Shown: one piece after another, positions 16,273 through 28,614 of the stretch
How positions within the stretch are numbered: the first letter of the stretch is position 1
Layout of the letters: each line of letters starts with the position of its first letter
The notes under the pieces: model-generated
Seen by the model: only the letters and a program-made list of their open reading frames with translations
What the model was told of the DNA's origin: nothing
Databases searched by the model: none
Position numbers and translations under genes: made by a program
From: Thermus thermophilus
GTDB taxonomy: Bacteria > Deinococcota > Deinococci > Deinococcales > Thermaceae
Assembly (NCBI RefSeq): GCF_019974155.1
Contig: NZ_AP025158.1
Coordinates: forward strand, 1,240,001-1,304,000
Direction: 5' to 3'
Length of the DNA stretch: 64,000 nucleotides

Positions 16273-17085
16273 ATGCCGCGCTACGGGTTCCACCTTTCCG
16301 TCGCCGGGAAAAAGGGCGTGGCCGGGGCGGTGGAGGAGGCCACCGCCCTCGGCCTCACCGCTTTCCAGATCTTCGCCAAAAGCCCGCGGAGCTGGCGCCC
16401 AAGGGCCCTCTCCCCGGCCGAGGTGGAGGCCTTCCGCGCCCTAAGGGAGGCCTCCGGGGGCCTTCCCGCCGTGATCCACGCCTCCTACCTGGTCAACCTG
16501 GGGGCGGAGGGGGAGCTTTGGGAGAAGAGCGTGGCGAGCCTGGCGGACGACCTGGAGAAGGCCGCCCTCCTCGGGGTGGAGTACGTGGTCGTCCACCCCG
16601 GCTCGGGCCACCCCGAGCGGGTCAAGGAAGGGGCCCTCAAGGCCCTGCGCCTCGCCGGCGTCCGCTCCCGCCCCGTCCTCCTCGTGGAGAACACCGCCGG
16701 TGGCGGGGAGAAGGTGGGGGCGCGGTTTGAGGAGCTCGCCTGGCTCGTGGCGGACACCCCCCTCCAGGTCTGCCTGGACACCTGCCACGCCTACGCCGCC
16801 GGGTACGACGTGGCCGAGGACCCCCAAGGGGTCCTGGACGCCCTGGACCGGGCCGTGGGCCTAGAGCGGGTGCCCGTGGTCCACCTCAACGACTCCGTGG
16901 GCGGCCTCGGAAGCCGCGTGGACCACCACGCCCACCTCCTCCGGGGAAGGATCGGGGAGGGGCTCAAGCGCGTCCTCTTGGACCCGAGGCTCAAGGACCG
17001 GGTCTTCATCCTGGAAACCCCCAGGGGAGTGGAGGAGGACGCCTGGAACCTCCGCGTCCTTAGGGCCTGGCTCGAGGAGGCCTAA
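16273..17085 (+). CDS. nfo: Endonuclease IV (AP endonuclease)
   Basis: A 270-residue Zn-dependent apurinic/apyrimidinic endonuclease of base-excision repair. TIM-barrel signatures are in order: HLSVAGKKG near the N-terminus, VIHASYLVNL, VVVHPGSGH, LLVENTAGGG, CLDTCHAYAAGYD, VVHLNDSVGGLGSRVDHHAHL and FILETPRG. All zinc-ligand motifs are present. A -10 box TAGGCT (16260-16265) ends 7 nt before the ATG, which suggests a leaderless mRNA separate from the sulfur operon. Confidence 0.95.
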   Translation: MPRYGFHLSVAGKKGVAGAVEEATALGLTAFQIFAKSPRSWRPRALSPAEVEAFRALREASGGLPAVIHASYLVNLGAEGELWEKSVASLADDLEKAALLGVEYVVVHPGSGHPERVKEGALKALRLAGVRSRPVLLVENTAGGGEKVGARFEELAWLVADTPLQVCLDTCHAYAAGYDVAEDPQGVLDALDRAVGLERVPVVHLNDSVGGLGSRVDHHAHLLRGRIGEGLKRVLLDPRLKDRVFILETPRGVEEDAWNLRVLRAWLEEA

Positions 17086-17128
17086 GCGCCCCACCCTGTC
17101 CTTAGACCGAAGGGGAGGCCCCTAAGTA

Positions 17129-17155
17129 CCCCACCGCGGTTTCGCCGCGGTGGGG
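17129..17155. terminator. GC-rich hairpin between convergent nfo and M50 protease genes
   Basis: An 11-bp perfect stem (CCCCACCGCGG paired with CCGCGGTGGGG) with the 5-nt loop TTTCG. It sits in the 125-bp gap between two convergent genes, so it can act in either direction. No long T-run follows on either strand. Confidence 0.55.
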
Positions 17156-17210
17156 GTCCCAAATTGGCCTCCCAAGCCTCCCTCATGTTGCGAAGCCGAC
17201 GTGCGGACAC

Positions 17211-17873
17211 TTAGCCCAAAAGGAGGGTGGTGAAGAAGACCCGGCGGGCGAAGGCCAAGACCTCCTGGATGGGCCCCCTGAGGACCGTGAGGATGAGGAG
17301 GAAGGAAAGCCAGGCGTACTGCTCCAGCCGCCAAAGCCAAGGGTGCCAGGCCAAAGGGAGAAGGCTTTGGAGGATCTTGGAGCCGTCCAAGGGGGGTATG
17401 GGGAGGAGGTTGAAGACGGCGAGGACGAGGTTGATGGAGCTCGCCACGTAAGCGGCGAGGGCGAGAAGCCCCAGGGCAGAGCCCCCACTCCCCCGGAAGG
17501 CCCCATAGACCCCCTCCGGGTCCAAGGCGAAGAGGCCCCGCACCGCCAAAGCGAAGAGAACGGCGAGGGCCAGGTTCACCAGGATCCCGGCCACGGAGAC
17601 GGCGAAGAGGCCCAGGCGGTAGGCCCGGAAGGCGGGGGGGCGGATGGGCACGGGGCGCGCCCAGCCGAAGCCCACGAGGAGGAGAAGGAGGGTTCCCAAA
17701 GGGTCCAGGTGCCGCAAGGGGTTCAGGCTGAGCCGCCCTTGGCGCTTGGCCGTGTCGTCCCCGAAGAGGTGGGCGGCGTAGGCGTGGCCCACCTCGTGGA
17801 GGACGAGGCTCATCACCAAGGCCGAGAAGGCGAGGAGGAAGGCAAGGGGGTCTTCTTGCAGGAGGGCGATCAT
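17211..17873 (-). CDS. M50 (site-2-type) membrane metalloprotease, active-site intact
   Basis: A 220-residue small site-2 protease of the SpoIVFB-like group lacking PDZ and CBS domains. HEVGH (26-30) supplies two zinc ligands and the catalytic Glu. The third ligand is in [14 protein letters not shown] (Asp163). Five to six transmembrane segments. The start overlaps the stop of the upstream homologue as ATGA. The substrate is unknown. Together with its degenerate neighbour it forms an unusual active/inactive pair. Confidence 0.87.
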   Translation of the reverse strand: MIALLQEDPLAFLLAFSALVMSLVLHEVGHAYAAHLFGDDTAKRQGRLSLNPLRHLDPLGTLLLLLVGFGWARPVPIRPPAFRAYRLGLFAVSVAGILVNLALAVLFALAVRGLFALDPEGVYGAFRGSGGSALGLLALAAYVASSINLVLAVFNLLPIPPLDGSKILQSLLPLAWHPWLWRLEQYAWLSFLLILTVLRGPIQEVLAFARRVFFTTLLLG

Positions 17874-18475
17874 AGCCCGAGGGCCCGGTAGAGGGTGGCG
17901 AGGAGGCCGGAAAGCCCCCGGACCACCGCGTCGGTCACGCCGGTGTAGGAGAGGAGGAGGAAGATGACGAGGAAGCCCACGGGGCCATAGGAGGCGAGCT
18001 GGTCCAGGAAGCGGCGGGCCTCGAGGCCCCCCACGGCGTAGAGGGCCTTGGCCCCGTCCAAGGGGGGCACGGGGAAAAGGTAGATGGCGGCGTGGAGGAG
18101 CATCAGGCGCTGGCCCAAAACGAACCCCTCGCCGAAGGGGTAGGGCAGGAAGCGGGCGAGAAGGCCGTAGACGAAGGCGGCCACTAGGAAGCCCAAGGGC
18201 CCCATCAGGGCCACCATCGCCCCCTTGCGCCCGGGGAGGCGGCTGGGGACAAACCGGGGCCAGCCGAAGCCCAGAAGGGCGAGGAGGACGAGGCCCAAGG
18301 GCTCCAGGTGGACCCGGGGGTCCAGGTGCAAAAAGCCGTACCGCCTTGGGGCCACCTCCCCGTAGCGGTCGGCGAGCCAGGCCTGGAAGAGGTTGTGGAG
18401 GATGAGCCCCAAGGCCCCGAGGAGGAAGGCCAGGAGGAAGACCGGCGGATCATTCAGGTAGGGCAAGAGTCCCAT
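17870..18475 (-). CDS. M50-like membrane protein with destroyed zinc site (pseudoprotease)
   Basis: A 201-residue homologue of the downstream M50 protease with the same layout. The position of HExxH reads HNLFQ (27-31): the first His remains, but the catalytic Glu and second His are replaced. The later FPVPPLDGAK motif is kept, as are LDPRVHLEPLG and GFGWPRFVP, so the fold seems preserved. Enzymatic activity is very unlikely. It may be a partner or regulator of the adjacent active protease. It overlaps the nucleotidyltransferase gene by 26 nt and the active protease by 4 nt. Confidence 0.8.
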   Translation of the reverse strand: MGLLPYLNDPPVFLLAFLLGALGLILHNLFQAWLADRYGEVAPRRYGFLHLDPRVHLEPLGLVLLALLGFGWPRFVPSRLPGRKGAMVALMGPLGFLVAAFVYGLLARFLPYPFGEGFVLGQRLMLLHAAIYLFPVPPLDGAKALYAVGGLEARRFLDQLASYGPVGFLVIFLLLSYTGVTDAVVRGLSGLLATLYRALGL

Positions 18476-20906
18476 CGCCCAACAGTTTACGGGCTAAGGC
18501 CAGCTCCTCCTCAAAGCTCCGCACCTCTCCCCGCCTGCGGGCCTCGGCCACCCGGCGCAAAATCTCCCCCACCTTGGGGCCCGGCTTCAGGCCGAGCTGG
18601 AGGAGGTCCCGGCCCATGAGGACGCGCCGCTCGGCCTTGAGCCAGGCCTCCTTTTCCGGAAAGAGGGCGAGGAAGGCGGCCCGGAGGGGTTCCCGCCCCA
18701 AGGCCTCTTTGGGCACCTCCTCCCCCCGGGAGGCGGCGAGGAGGAGGGTAAGCCCCTCCCTTAGCCTCCCGGGAAGGGCGAGCCAGGCCGCCCGCTCCAG
18801 GGGGTCTTTCTGGTGGAAGAGGAGGAGGAGAAGCCGGGCCTCGGCGAGGCCCTCCTCGGCCCGGAGCCTAAGGAAGGGGGCCTCGGGAGGAAGGTCCAGG
18901 CCGTAGAGGGCCTTGAGGGCGCCGAGCTCGGCGAGAAGGGCCAAGGCCCGGTAGAAAGCCTCCTCCTCCAGGGTGAGGAGGAGTTCTTCCCGGAGGCGGC
19001 TCCGGCTCGTCCCCGCCACCACCTCGGGAAGGAGGGCGGGGGCGAGAAGCCGCGGCACCTCCTCCGCGAAGCGGAAGCCCAGGCGGGTGGCCAGCCTCGC
19101 CCCCCGCACCACGCGGGTGGGGTCCTCCACGAAAGAGAGGGGGTGGAGGGGGCGGAGGAGGCGGGCCTTTAGGTCCCTAAGCCCCCCGTAGGGGTCCAAA
19201 AAGGCGAGGCCGCCCAGGTCCACGGCCATGGCGTTCACGCTGTAGTCCCGGCGCTCCAGGTCCCGGGCGATGGGGGCGCGGCGCACCTGGGGAAGGGCGC
19301 CGGGGTAAGGGTAGACCTCCTCGCGGCTTTCCGCCAGGTCCACCACGAGCCCGAAGGGGAGGCGGACCCGCGCGGTGCCGAAGGCGTAGTGGAGGCCGTA
19401 GCTTCCGCCGAAGCGGTCCACCAGGAACTGGGCCACCCGGGCCACCTCCACCCCGGGGCCCACGGCGAGGTCCAGGTCCGGGCCAAACCGGCCCAAAAGG
19501 GCGTCCCGCACCGCTCCCCCCACCAGGTAGATCCCCTCGGGGAAAGCCTCCTTCAGGGCCTCCACCACCCGCAAAACCCCGCTGGGAAGGGCCTTTAGAA
19601 CCCGCTCGGCCAGGGTGGGCTCGGGCCTGGGGGCGCTCCGGTAGAGGTCGGTCCGGGTGTAGATCCCGAGAAGCCGCCACCCCTCCCCCGCCCGCTCCCC
19701 CACGAGCACCCGCCCCCCGGCCTCCCGCAGGCGGGGCTCCACCTGGGAAAGGGGGGTGGAGGGGGGAAGGACCACCGCCCGGGCCAGAAACCCCTCCACC
19801 GGGTGGTCGCCGAACCCCAGGCGCACCGCCTTGCGCAGGTCCCGCCTGCGGGCAAGCCCCAGCACCCGGACTCCCTCGCCCAGGGGCTCCACCACGGGCA
19901 TGGCCCCGTAGCCCCGCTCCTCCAGCTGGCGGAGGGCCTCGCGCACGGAGGTGGGGCCGAGGGTCTCCACGGGGGCGGTCATCGCCTGGCCCAGGGTGGG
20001 CTCGGGGTCCAGGAAGGCCTCCAGGGTTTCCAGAAGCCGGGCCAGGGCCCGCCCCTTGCCCCGCACCCGGGCGAAGGCCGCCCGGGCGTGCCCACCCCCG
20101 CCCAAGGCGCCAAGCCACCGCCCCACGTCCAACCGGGCTTTGCTCCGGGCGATGAGGAGGGTGTCCCCCCCGAGCCTTAAGGCCAGAAGAACCCCGTCCG
20201 CCTCGTAGAAGTCCAGCAGGGTGTGGGCAAGGGGGGCGAGGGCGGGCACGTACCCCTTCTCCCGGGCCCGGGCCACGAGGAGCCTGAACCCCTTCCGCTC
20301 CACGAGGTGGGCGGTCCTCAGAAGCCGGGAGAGGATCTCCCGGGCCTCCTCGCCGAAGCGGGGGCGGACCCAGTCCCGGACGCGGGCGACCTCGGCCCCC
20401 TGCCGGAGGAGGTGGCCTGCGGCCTCGAGGTCCTCCGGGGTGGTGGAGGGGAAGCTGAACCCCCCCGTGTCCTCCCAGAGGCCGGCGTAGGCCAGGGTGG
20501 CCTCCAAGGGGTCCAGGGCCACGCCCCGCTCCCGAAGGAGGGGCACGAGGAGGCTCACCGTGGCCCCCACCGGGGCCACCCTCCCCCCCACGGCGGGCAC
20601 GTCCCCCGGGGTCCTCGGGTGGTGGTCGTAGACGAGGAAGGGCACCCGGCCCACCAAGGCGGCGAGGGGCCCGAGGCGCTCGGGGCGGGCGTTGTCCACG
20701 AGGACCACCTCCCGCACCCGGTCCAGGGGGATTTCGCTTGCGGGCACCAGGTCCAGCCGGTCCTCAAGGAGGGGAAGGACCTCCCTTAAAACCCCTTCCA
20801 CGCCCCCCACCAGGGCGAGAACGCTCCCCGGGTAAAGCCGCCCCGCCAGGACCATGGAGCCCAGGGCGTCAAAGTCCAGGTTTTCGTGGGCCGCCACGAC
20901 CCGCAC
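18450..20906 (-). CDS. DHH phosphoesterase - CBS - tRNA nucleotidyltransferase/poly(A) polymerase fusion
   Basis: An 818-residue multidomain protein. Residues 1-300 form a DHH/DHHA1 phosphoesterase with DFDALG (11-16), DHHP (94-97) and GGGGHARAAF near 270. Two CBS repeats follow (about 305-430). From about 445 there is a class II nucleotidyltransferase head with YLVGGAVRD and DLDLAVG, then RRDYSVNAMA and a helical tail. This organisation is known for A-adding tRNA enzymes in deep-branching bacteria such as Aquifex and Deinococcus, where CC-adding is done by a separate protein. It should finish or repair tRNA 3' ends. The start at 20906 is on the minus strand, next to the divergent tRNA-Ser promoter. 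Confidence 0.85.
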   Translation of the reverse strand: MRVVAAHENLDFDALGSMVLAGRLYPGSVLALVGGVEGVLREVLPLLEDRLDLVPASEIPLDRVREVVLVDNARPERLGPLAALVGRVPFLVYDHHPRTPGDVPAVGGRVAPVGATVSLLVPLLRERGVALDPLEATLAYAGLWEDTGGFSFPSTTPEDLEAAGHLLRQGAEVARVRDWVRPRFGEEAREILSRLLRTAHLVERKGFRLLVARAREKGYVPALAPLAHTLLDFYEADGVLLALRLGGDTLLIARSKARLDVGRWLGALGGGGHARAAFARVRGKGRALARLLETLEAFLDPEPTLGQAMTAPVETLGPTSVREALRQLEERGYGAMPVVEPLGEGVRVLGLARRRDLRKAVRLGFGDHPVEGFLARAVVLPPSTPLSQVEPRLREAGGRVLVGERAGEGWRLLGIYTRTDLYRSAPRPEPTLAERVLKALPSGVLRVVEALKEAFPEGIYLVGGAVRDALLGRFGPDLDLAVGPGVEVARVAQFLVDRFGGSYGLHYAFGTARVRLPFGLVVDLAESREEVYPYPGALPQVRRAPIARDLERRDYSVNAMAVDLGGLAFLDPYGGLRDLKARLLRPLHPLSFVEDPTRVVRGARLATRLGFRFAEEVPRLLAPALLPEVVAGTSRSRLREELLLTLEEEAFYRALALLAELGALKALYGLDLPPEAPFLRLRAEEGLAEARLLLLLFHQKDPLERAAWLALPGRLREGLTLLLAASRGEEVPKEALGREPLRAAFLALFPEKEAWLKAERRVLMGRDLLQLGLKPGPKVGEILRRVAEARRRGEVRSFEEELALARKLLGDGTLALPE

Positions 20907-20920
20907 GGCCCCAGTCTACC

Positions 20921-20949
20921 TTGACGGAGGCGGACGGCGCTGGTACACT
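20921..20949 (+). promoter_or_regulatory. tRNA-Ser promoter
   Basis: TTGACG (20921-20926), a 17-bp spacer and TACACT (20944-20949). Initiation would be about 7 nt before the mature tRNA 5' end. Confidence 0.7.
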
Positions 20950-20963
20950 CCTTTTTGGCACTT

Positions 20964-21057
20964 GGAGAGGTGCCCGAGTGGCTGAAGGGACACGACTGGA
21001 AATCGTGTAGGGGGGCTTAAACCTCCCTCGCGGGTTCGAATCCCGCCCTCTCCGCCA
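20964..21057 (+). tRNA. tRNA-Ser (anticodon GGA)
   Basis: A class II tRNA of 94 nt including an encoded CCA. The acceptor stem is GGAGAGG paired with CCTCTCC, with discriminator G. The anticodon stem CACGA/TCGTG encloses loop CTGGAAA, with GGA at 20998-21000, reading UCC and UCU. A long variable arm and the T-loop GGGTTCGAATCCC follow. It has its own promoter and an intrinsic terminator, so it is a single-gene unit. Confidence 0.97.
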
Positions 21058-21061
21058 AAAG

Positions 21062-21090
21062 GCCCCGGCGAAGGCCGGGGCTTCCTTTTT
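21062..21090 (+). terminator. Intrinsic terminator of tRNA-Ser
   Basis: Stem GCCCCGGC (21062-21069), loop GAAG, stem GCCGGGGC (21074-21081), followed by TTCCTTTTT. Confidence 0.85.
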
Positions 21091-21149
21091 CCGGTGGGCC
21101 GCGCCGCCTCTGGGACCCTTTGCGCGCGGAAAAATGGTATGGTTCTCCC

Positions 21150-22769
21150 GTGCGGCGCTGGCTCCTGTTCCTGCCCCTGCTCGCGGCCCCGGCCTGGGGC
21201 GCCTGCGCGGACCGACCCTACGTCCTGGAAACGGAAGAAGGGCTTCTCGGCGGGGAGAACCTGAGCTACGAGGAGGGGGTGCTCCTCGTGGAGGGCCGGG
21301 CCTGCCTGGAGCGTCCGGGCCTCGCCCTCGAGGCCCCCTGGATCCGCTACCTGGAGGAGGAAGGGGCCTTCCTCGCCCCCGGGCTTTCCGGGGAGGTGGA
21401 GGGGTGGCGGCTTCAGGCGGAGGGGATGGAGGGCAAGGCCCTCCTCCGGGTGCGCCTCGCCAAGGGGAGCCTCAGGGCGGAGGCGGAGCGCCTCCTCCTG
21501 GAACGCCCCCCCAAGGGGGAAGGGGTCTTCCTAGAGGCCCCGGCCTACCGGGTCCGGGCCGAGCGGGCCACCTTCACGGGGGAGGAGGCCCGCCTTCAGG
21601 GCTTCCTCGCCACCCCCTGCCCCTGCGGCGAGGACCTGCGGCTCGCCATGGAGGAGGCCCTCTTCCGGGTGGACACGGGGGAGCTCGTGGGGGACGCCGC
21701 CCTGGGCCTCTTCGGCCTCGAGGTGCCCCTGGAGGAGGCCCGCCTCAACGTCTACCGGAGGCCAAGCCTGGCGAGCCCCTTCGTCCTCTCCGCCACGGAA
21801 ACGGGGGGACTCACCCTAGGCCTCAAAGACCTCCCCCTCCCCCAGCCCGGGGAGGAGGTCGGCCGCTGGAGCCGCCGCCTCACCCTCATGGGGACGGGCC
21901 TCAACTCCCCCCAGGCCGCCCTCCTCCTGGGCCTCAAGGAGGGGAGCCTCGGGGCGGAGGTCCAGTTGGGCTACGCCGCCGGGGTTCGGGCCTTCGGGGA
22001 AGGCGTTTACCTGGCCTACACCCCCGACCCCCCCGACGCCACCACCCCGAGGCTCGAGGCCCGCTACGCCCCCTCCCTGCGCCTGGAGGGCCTGGCCCTC
22101 ACCCCCTTCCTCCGCTACGCCGAAACCGGGGCGCGGACGGGCCTCACCCTGGGGGCGGAGGGGAGCTACCGCCTCGAGGCCCGGGAGGGGCCCTTCCGCC
22201 TCGCCCTCGTCCCCTCCGCCCTCCTCGCCCTCTACCCCGGCCTCGGCCACGACCCCTACCTCGTCCTCGGGGGGAGCGCCGAGGTGGGCTACGGCGAAGG
22301 CCCCTTCCGGCTCCGCCTCCTCTACGCCGGCCGGTACGCCGCCCTAAGCCCTACCCCCGCCTTTGCCTACGAGGAGCGGGCCGAGTTCCAGCGCCTCCAG
22401 GTGGAGGCGGGCTTCGCGGGGGTAAGCCTCCTCTACCGGCTGGAAAACCCCTTGGGGGACCGGGTGGACCGGGTGGAAGCCGCCTACGCGGCGGAGGGCC
22501 TCGGCCGCCTGGCCCTGGCCTGGGTGCGGGGAAGCTACGCGGAGTGGCGCCTCGCCTACACCCCGCCCCTGCCGCAAAGGACCTGCTGCCAGGCCCTGTG
22601 GCTCGCCCCCGAGCTGGGCCTGGGCCCCGAGGGGCCAAGCCGCTACGGCCTCACCCTGCGCTACTACGACGGCTGCTTCGCCTACGAGGTGCGGGCGGCC
22701 CGGGTCCTCCAGGGCCAGCACGACGAGGCCACGGGCTACACCCTAAGCTTCGGCCTCACCCTGCGCTAA
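21150..22769 (+). CDS. LptD/OstA-like outer-membrane beta-barrel protein
   Basis: A 539-residue exported protein. A signal peptide (MRRWLLFLPLLAAPAWG, cleavage before ACADRP) is followed by a jelly-roll region of alternating strands (about 25-150) and then a large beta-barrel with frequent aromatic strand ends. Its cysteines are notable: Cys19, Cys52, Cys157 and Cys159 in the N-terminal part, and a consecutive pair Cys479-Cys480 (QRTCCQALWL) near the C-terminus. LptD has the same adjacent CC pair (SSCC in E. coli), which forms two disulfides to the N-terminal domain. I chose GTG 21150; a TTG at 21120 gives a longer, less plausible N-terminus. Homology is inferred from pattern, not an alignment. 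Confidence 0.62.
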   Translation: MRRWLLFLPLLAAPAWGACADRPYVLETEEGLLGGENLSYEEGVLLVEGRACLERPGLALEAPWIRYLEEEGAFLAPGLSGEVEGWRLQAEGMEGKALLRVRLAKGSLRAEAERLLLERPPKGEGVFLEAPAYRVRAERATFTGEEARLQGFLATPCPCGEDLRLAMEEALFRVDTGELVGDAALGLFGLEVPLEEARLNVYRRPSLASPFVLSATETGGLTLGLKDLPLPQPGEEVGRWSRRLTLMGTGLNSPQAALLLGLKEGSLGAEVQLGYAAGVRAFGEGVYLAYTPDPPDATTPRLEARYAPSLRLEGLALTPFLRYAETGARTGLTLGAEGSYRLEAREGPFRLALVPSALLALYPGLGHDPYLVLGGSAEVGYGEGPFRLRLLYAGRYAALSPTPAFAYEERAEFQRLQVEAGFAGVSLLYRLENPLGDRVDRVEAAYAAEGLGRLALAWVRGSYAEWRLAYTPPLPQRTCCQALWLAPELGLGPEGPSRYGLTLRYYDGCFAYEVRAARVLQGQHDEATGYTLSFGLTLR

Positions 22770-22775
22770 GCGACC

Positions 22776-23408
22776 TTACCCCGGGCGCACGTCCACCACC
22801 CGCTCCCCGGCGGCCTCGAGCCTCTTGGGAACCCCCTCCACGTCCTCCCCCACCACCCGCATCACCAGGCGCTGGTAGCCGGGAAGGTGGGCCGCGGTGG
22901 CGATGGAGACGATGTTGGCGGGAGGGACGGCCTGGGCCATCTGGGCCAGGGCCCCGGGGACGTCGGGGACGTCCACGGTGATGCGGAGGCCCCCAAGCCT
23001 GAGGCCCAGGACCTCAATGAAGGCCCGGAGCACGTCCGTCACCGTGATGATCCCCAAAAGCCTCTCCCCCTCCATCACGGGAAGGCCGCCGATCTTCCGC
23101 TCCTCCATGAGGAGGGCCGCCTTCTCCAGGGGCTCGTCGGCCTCCACGGTCACCACGGGCTTGGCCATTACCTCCTGCACCGTGAGCTTGGAGAGGAGGT
23201 AGTTCATCTCCCACACCGAGAGGGTGGTGGCCTTGGAGGGCATGGCGTCCTTGAGGTCCTTGTCGGTCACGAGCCCCACGAGCCTCTCCCCCTCCATCAC
23301 GGGAAGGCGCCGGAAGCCCTTTTCCTTGAGGAGGCGGATGGCCTCCAGGACGGGGGTGTCCGGGGCCACCACCACGGGGTCTTTGGTCATCCAGTCCCTG
23401 ACGAGCAT
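22776..23408 (-). CDS. CBS-pair protein with C-terminal ACT domain (AcuB-like)
   Basis: A 210-residue regulatory protein. Two CBS motifs span about 5-60 and 78-135; each has the [15 protein letters not shown] or [15 protein letters not shown] end. They bind adenine nucleotides. An ACT-like domain follows from about 140 ([21 protein letters not shown]). The same layout occurs in Bacillus AcuB. There is no enzyme domain, so it is probably an energy- or ligand-dependent regulator of an unknown partner. ATG 23408 is preceded by GGAGGTGG; a TAGACT box lies at 23434-23429 on the minus strand. Confidence 0.85.
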   Translation of the reverse strand: MLVRDWMTKDPVVVAPDTPVLEAIRLLKEKGFRRLPVMEGERLVGLVTDKDLKDAMPSKATTLSVWEMNYLLSKLTVQEVMAKPVVTVEADEPLEKAALLMEERKIGGLPVMEGERLLGIITVTDVLRAFIEVLGLRLGGLRITVDVPDVPGALAQMAQAVPPANIVSIATAAHLPGYQRLVMRVVGEDVEGVPKRLEAAGERVVDVRPG

Positions 23409-23458
23409 CCTGCCACCTCCTAGGGGCCAGTCTACGCCCGCCATCCAGAGCAAAATGT

Positions 23459-23478
23459 CCCGCCCCCGTGGGGGCGGG
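23459..23478 (-). terminator. Hairpin downstream of small barrel gene
   Basis: Minus-strand CCCGCCCC/GGGGCGGG stem 18 nt beyond the stop of the small outer-membrane gene, followed by ACATTTTGC. It would end that transcript before the CBS-ACT gene promoter. Confidence 0.5.
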
Positions 23479-23496
23479 AAGGCGCGCCCTCTTCCT

Positions 23497-23946
23497 TCAG
23501 CGCAGGTTCACGCCGAGGACGACCCGGCTGGACCCACCCCCGCCGAAGGGGTAGTAGTACTCCCCGTCCAGGAAGAAGCCCGTGCGGGGATCAAAGAGGA
23601 CCTCCGCCCCCAGGGAGAGGTGCACCCCCACAGCGCCTGTGCCCGCGATCCTCGCCCCGAGGCCCCCGCCGAAGTAGGGCCGGATGCCCCGCAGGTCCCG
23701 GTCCAGCTGGACGAGGTCGGGCTTGAAGAGGACCTCTCCCCCCAACAGGAAGCTGGGCCCCGAGGGGAAGAGGTCGCCGAAGGCCCGGAAGGCCAGGCTC
23801 CGCTCCAGGGGGGCCTCGAGGGCGAGGCCGATCCCCGCCCCCCCAGGGGGAAGGACGAGCCGGAACCCCACCGCCCGCTGCCCCAAGGCCACAGAGCCCA
23901 GAAGGAGCGTTCCCAAAAGCGCCACAAGCCCAAACGCCTTGCGCAT
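23497..23946 (-). CDS. Small outer-membrane beta-barrel protein, function unknown
   Basis: A 149-residue protein with a clear signal peptide ([22 protein letters not shown], cleaved before QRAVG). The mature part is about 125 residues of alternating polar and hydrophobic strands with many glycines and a terminal strand [11 protein letters not shown]. It resembles small eight-stranded barrels. ATG 23946 has GGAGG at good spacing; a TTG two codons upstream is less likely. It is divergent from the OmpH/Skp-like chaperone gene, which fits an envelope theme. Confidence 0.62.
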   Translation of the reverse strand: MRKAFGLVALLGTLLLGSVALGQRAVGFRLVLPPGGAGIGLALEAPLERSLAFRAFGDLFPSGPSFLLGGEVLFKPDLVQLDRDLRGIRPYFGGGLGARIAGTGAVGVHLSLGAEVLFDPRTGFFLDGEYYYPFGGGGSSRVVLGVNLR

Positions 23947-24043
23947 ACCCAACCTCCGAGGCCAAGCTTACCGGGTTTGGCCTTAGCCCGCCATAGACCT
24001 TGCTCTCACAAGCCCTTCACCCAAAGAGGCTAAGCTTGGCGGC

Positions 24044-24535
24044 ATGAAGAGGCTACCCTTGATCGGCGTCCTCCTCGCCTTCGGCGCCCTCCTCACCCCG
24101 ATGCTGGCCCAGAACAAGACGGTGGCGAGCCGCGTGGGCTTCGTGGACGCGGACGCCCTGGTCCAGGCCCACCCCGACTACAAGAAGGTCCAGGAGGTCC
24201 AGTCCCAGGCCCGTAAGGAGCTCGCCCCCCTGGAGGAGAAGCTCAAGCCCTTGGACGAAAAGGTGCGCTCGGGCCAGGCCACGGCCAAGGAGCGCCAGGA
24301 CTACGAGGCCTTGGCCAAGACTTACCAGGCCACCCTCAAGAAGTGGCAGGACCGGCAGAGCCAGGTGCTCAAGCCCATCCTCGAGGACGTGGACAAGGCC
24401 ATCGCCAAGGTGGCCAAGGCCCAGGGCTTCTCCGTGGTGATGAGCCGCCAGGTGGCGGCCCAGTCGGGGCTCGTGGTCTACGCCGACGAGGACACGGACC
24501 TGACCCAGGCGGTGATCCAGGAGCTCAAGCGCTAG
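24044..24535 (+). CDS. OmpH/Skp-family periplasmic chaperone
   Basis: A 163-residue secreted protein. The signal peptide ([20 protein letters not shown]) is followed by a mature protein starting near [17 protein letters not shown]. The middle is a long charged coiled coil ([19 protein letters not shown] onward), and the C-terminus returns to strands ([20 protein letters not shown]). This is the Skp layout: tentacle-like helices on a beta body that holds unfolded outer-membrane proteins. TAAGCT (24031-24036) ends 7 nt before the ATG. A hairpin follows the stop. Confidence 0.85.
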   Translation: MKRLPLIGVLLAFGALLTPMLAQNKTVASRVGFVDADALVQAHPDYKKVQEVQSQARKELAPLEEKLKPLDEKVRSGQATAKERQDYEALAKTYQATLKKWQDRQSQVLKPILEDVDKAIAKVAKAQGFSVVMSRQVAAQSGLVVYADEDTDLTQAVIQELKR

Positions 24536-24550
24536 CGGCCCCAGGCCCAA

Positions 24551-24577
24551 TAGGGGGGCGGCCTGCCCCCCTATAAT
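24551..24577 (+). promoter_or_regulatory. Hairpin overlapping the ftsK -10 box
   Basis: A 9-bp stem, TAGGGGGGC (24551-24559) with GCCCCCCTA (24565-24573), lies 16 nt after the ompH stop. Its 3' arm runs into TATAAT (24572-24577). The same DNA thus looks like terminator of one gene and core promoter of the next. Confidence 0.55.
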
Positions 24578-24584
24578 GCCTCTG

Positions 24585-28579
<3,995 letters not shown>

Positions 28580-28614
28580 GGCCTTCTCACCTTGGGCCGT
28601 GGTAGAGTGAGCCC

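Noticed and set aside
24576-24584. ATG at 24576 as ftsK start
   Set aside because: It lies inside the TATAAT -10 box; the next ATG (24585) fits transcription from that promoter. The upstream ATG would require a different promoter.
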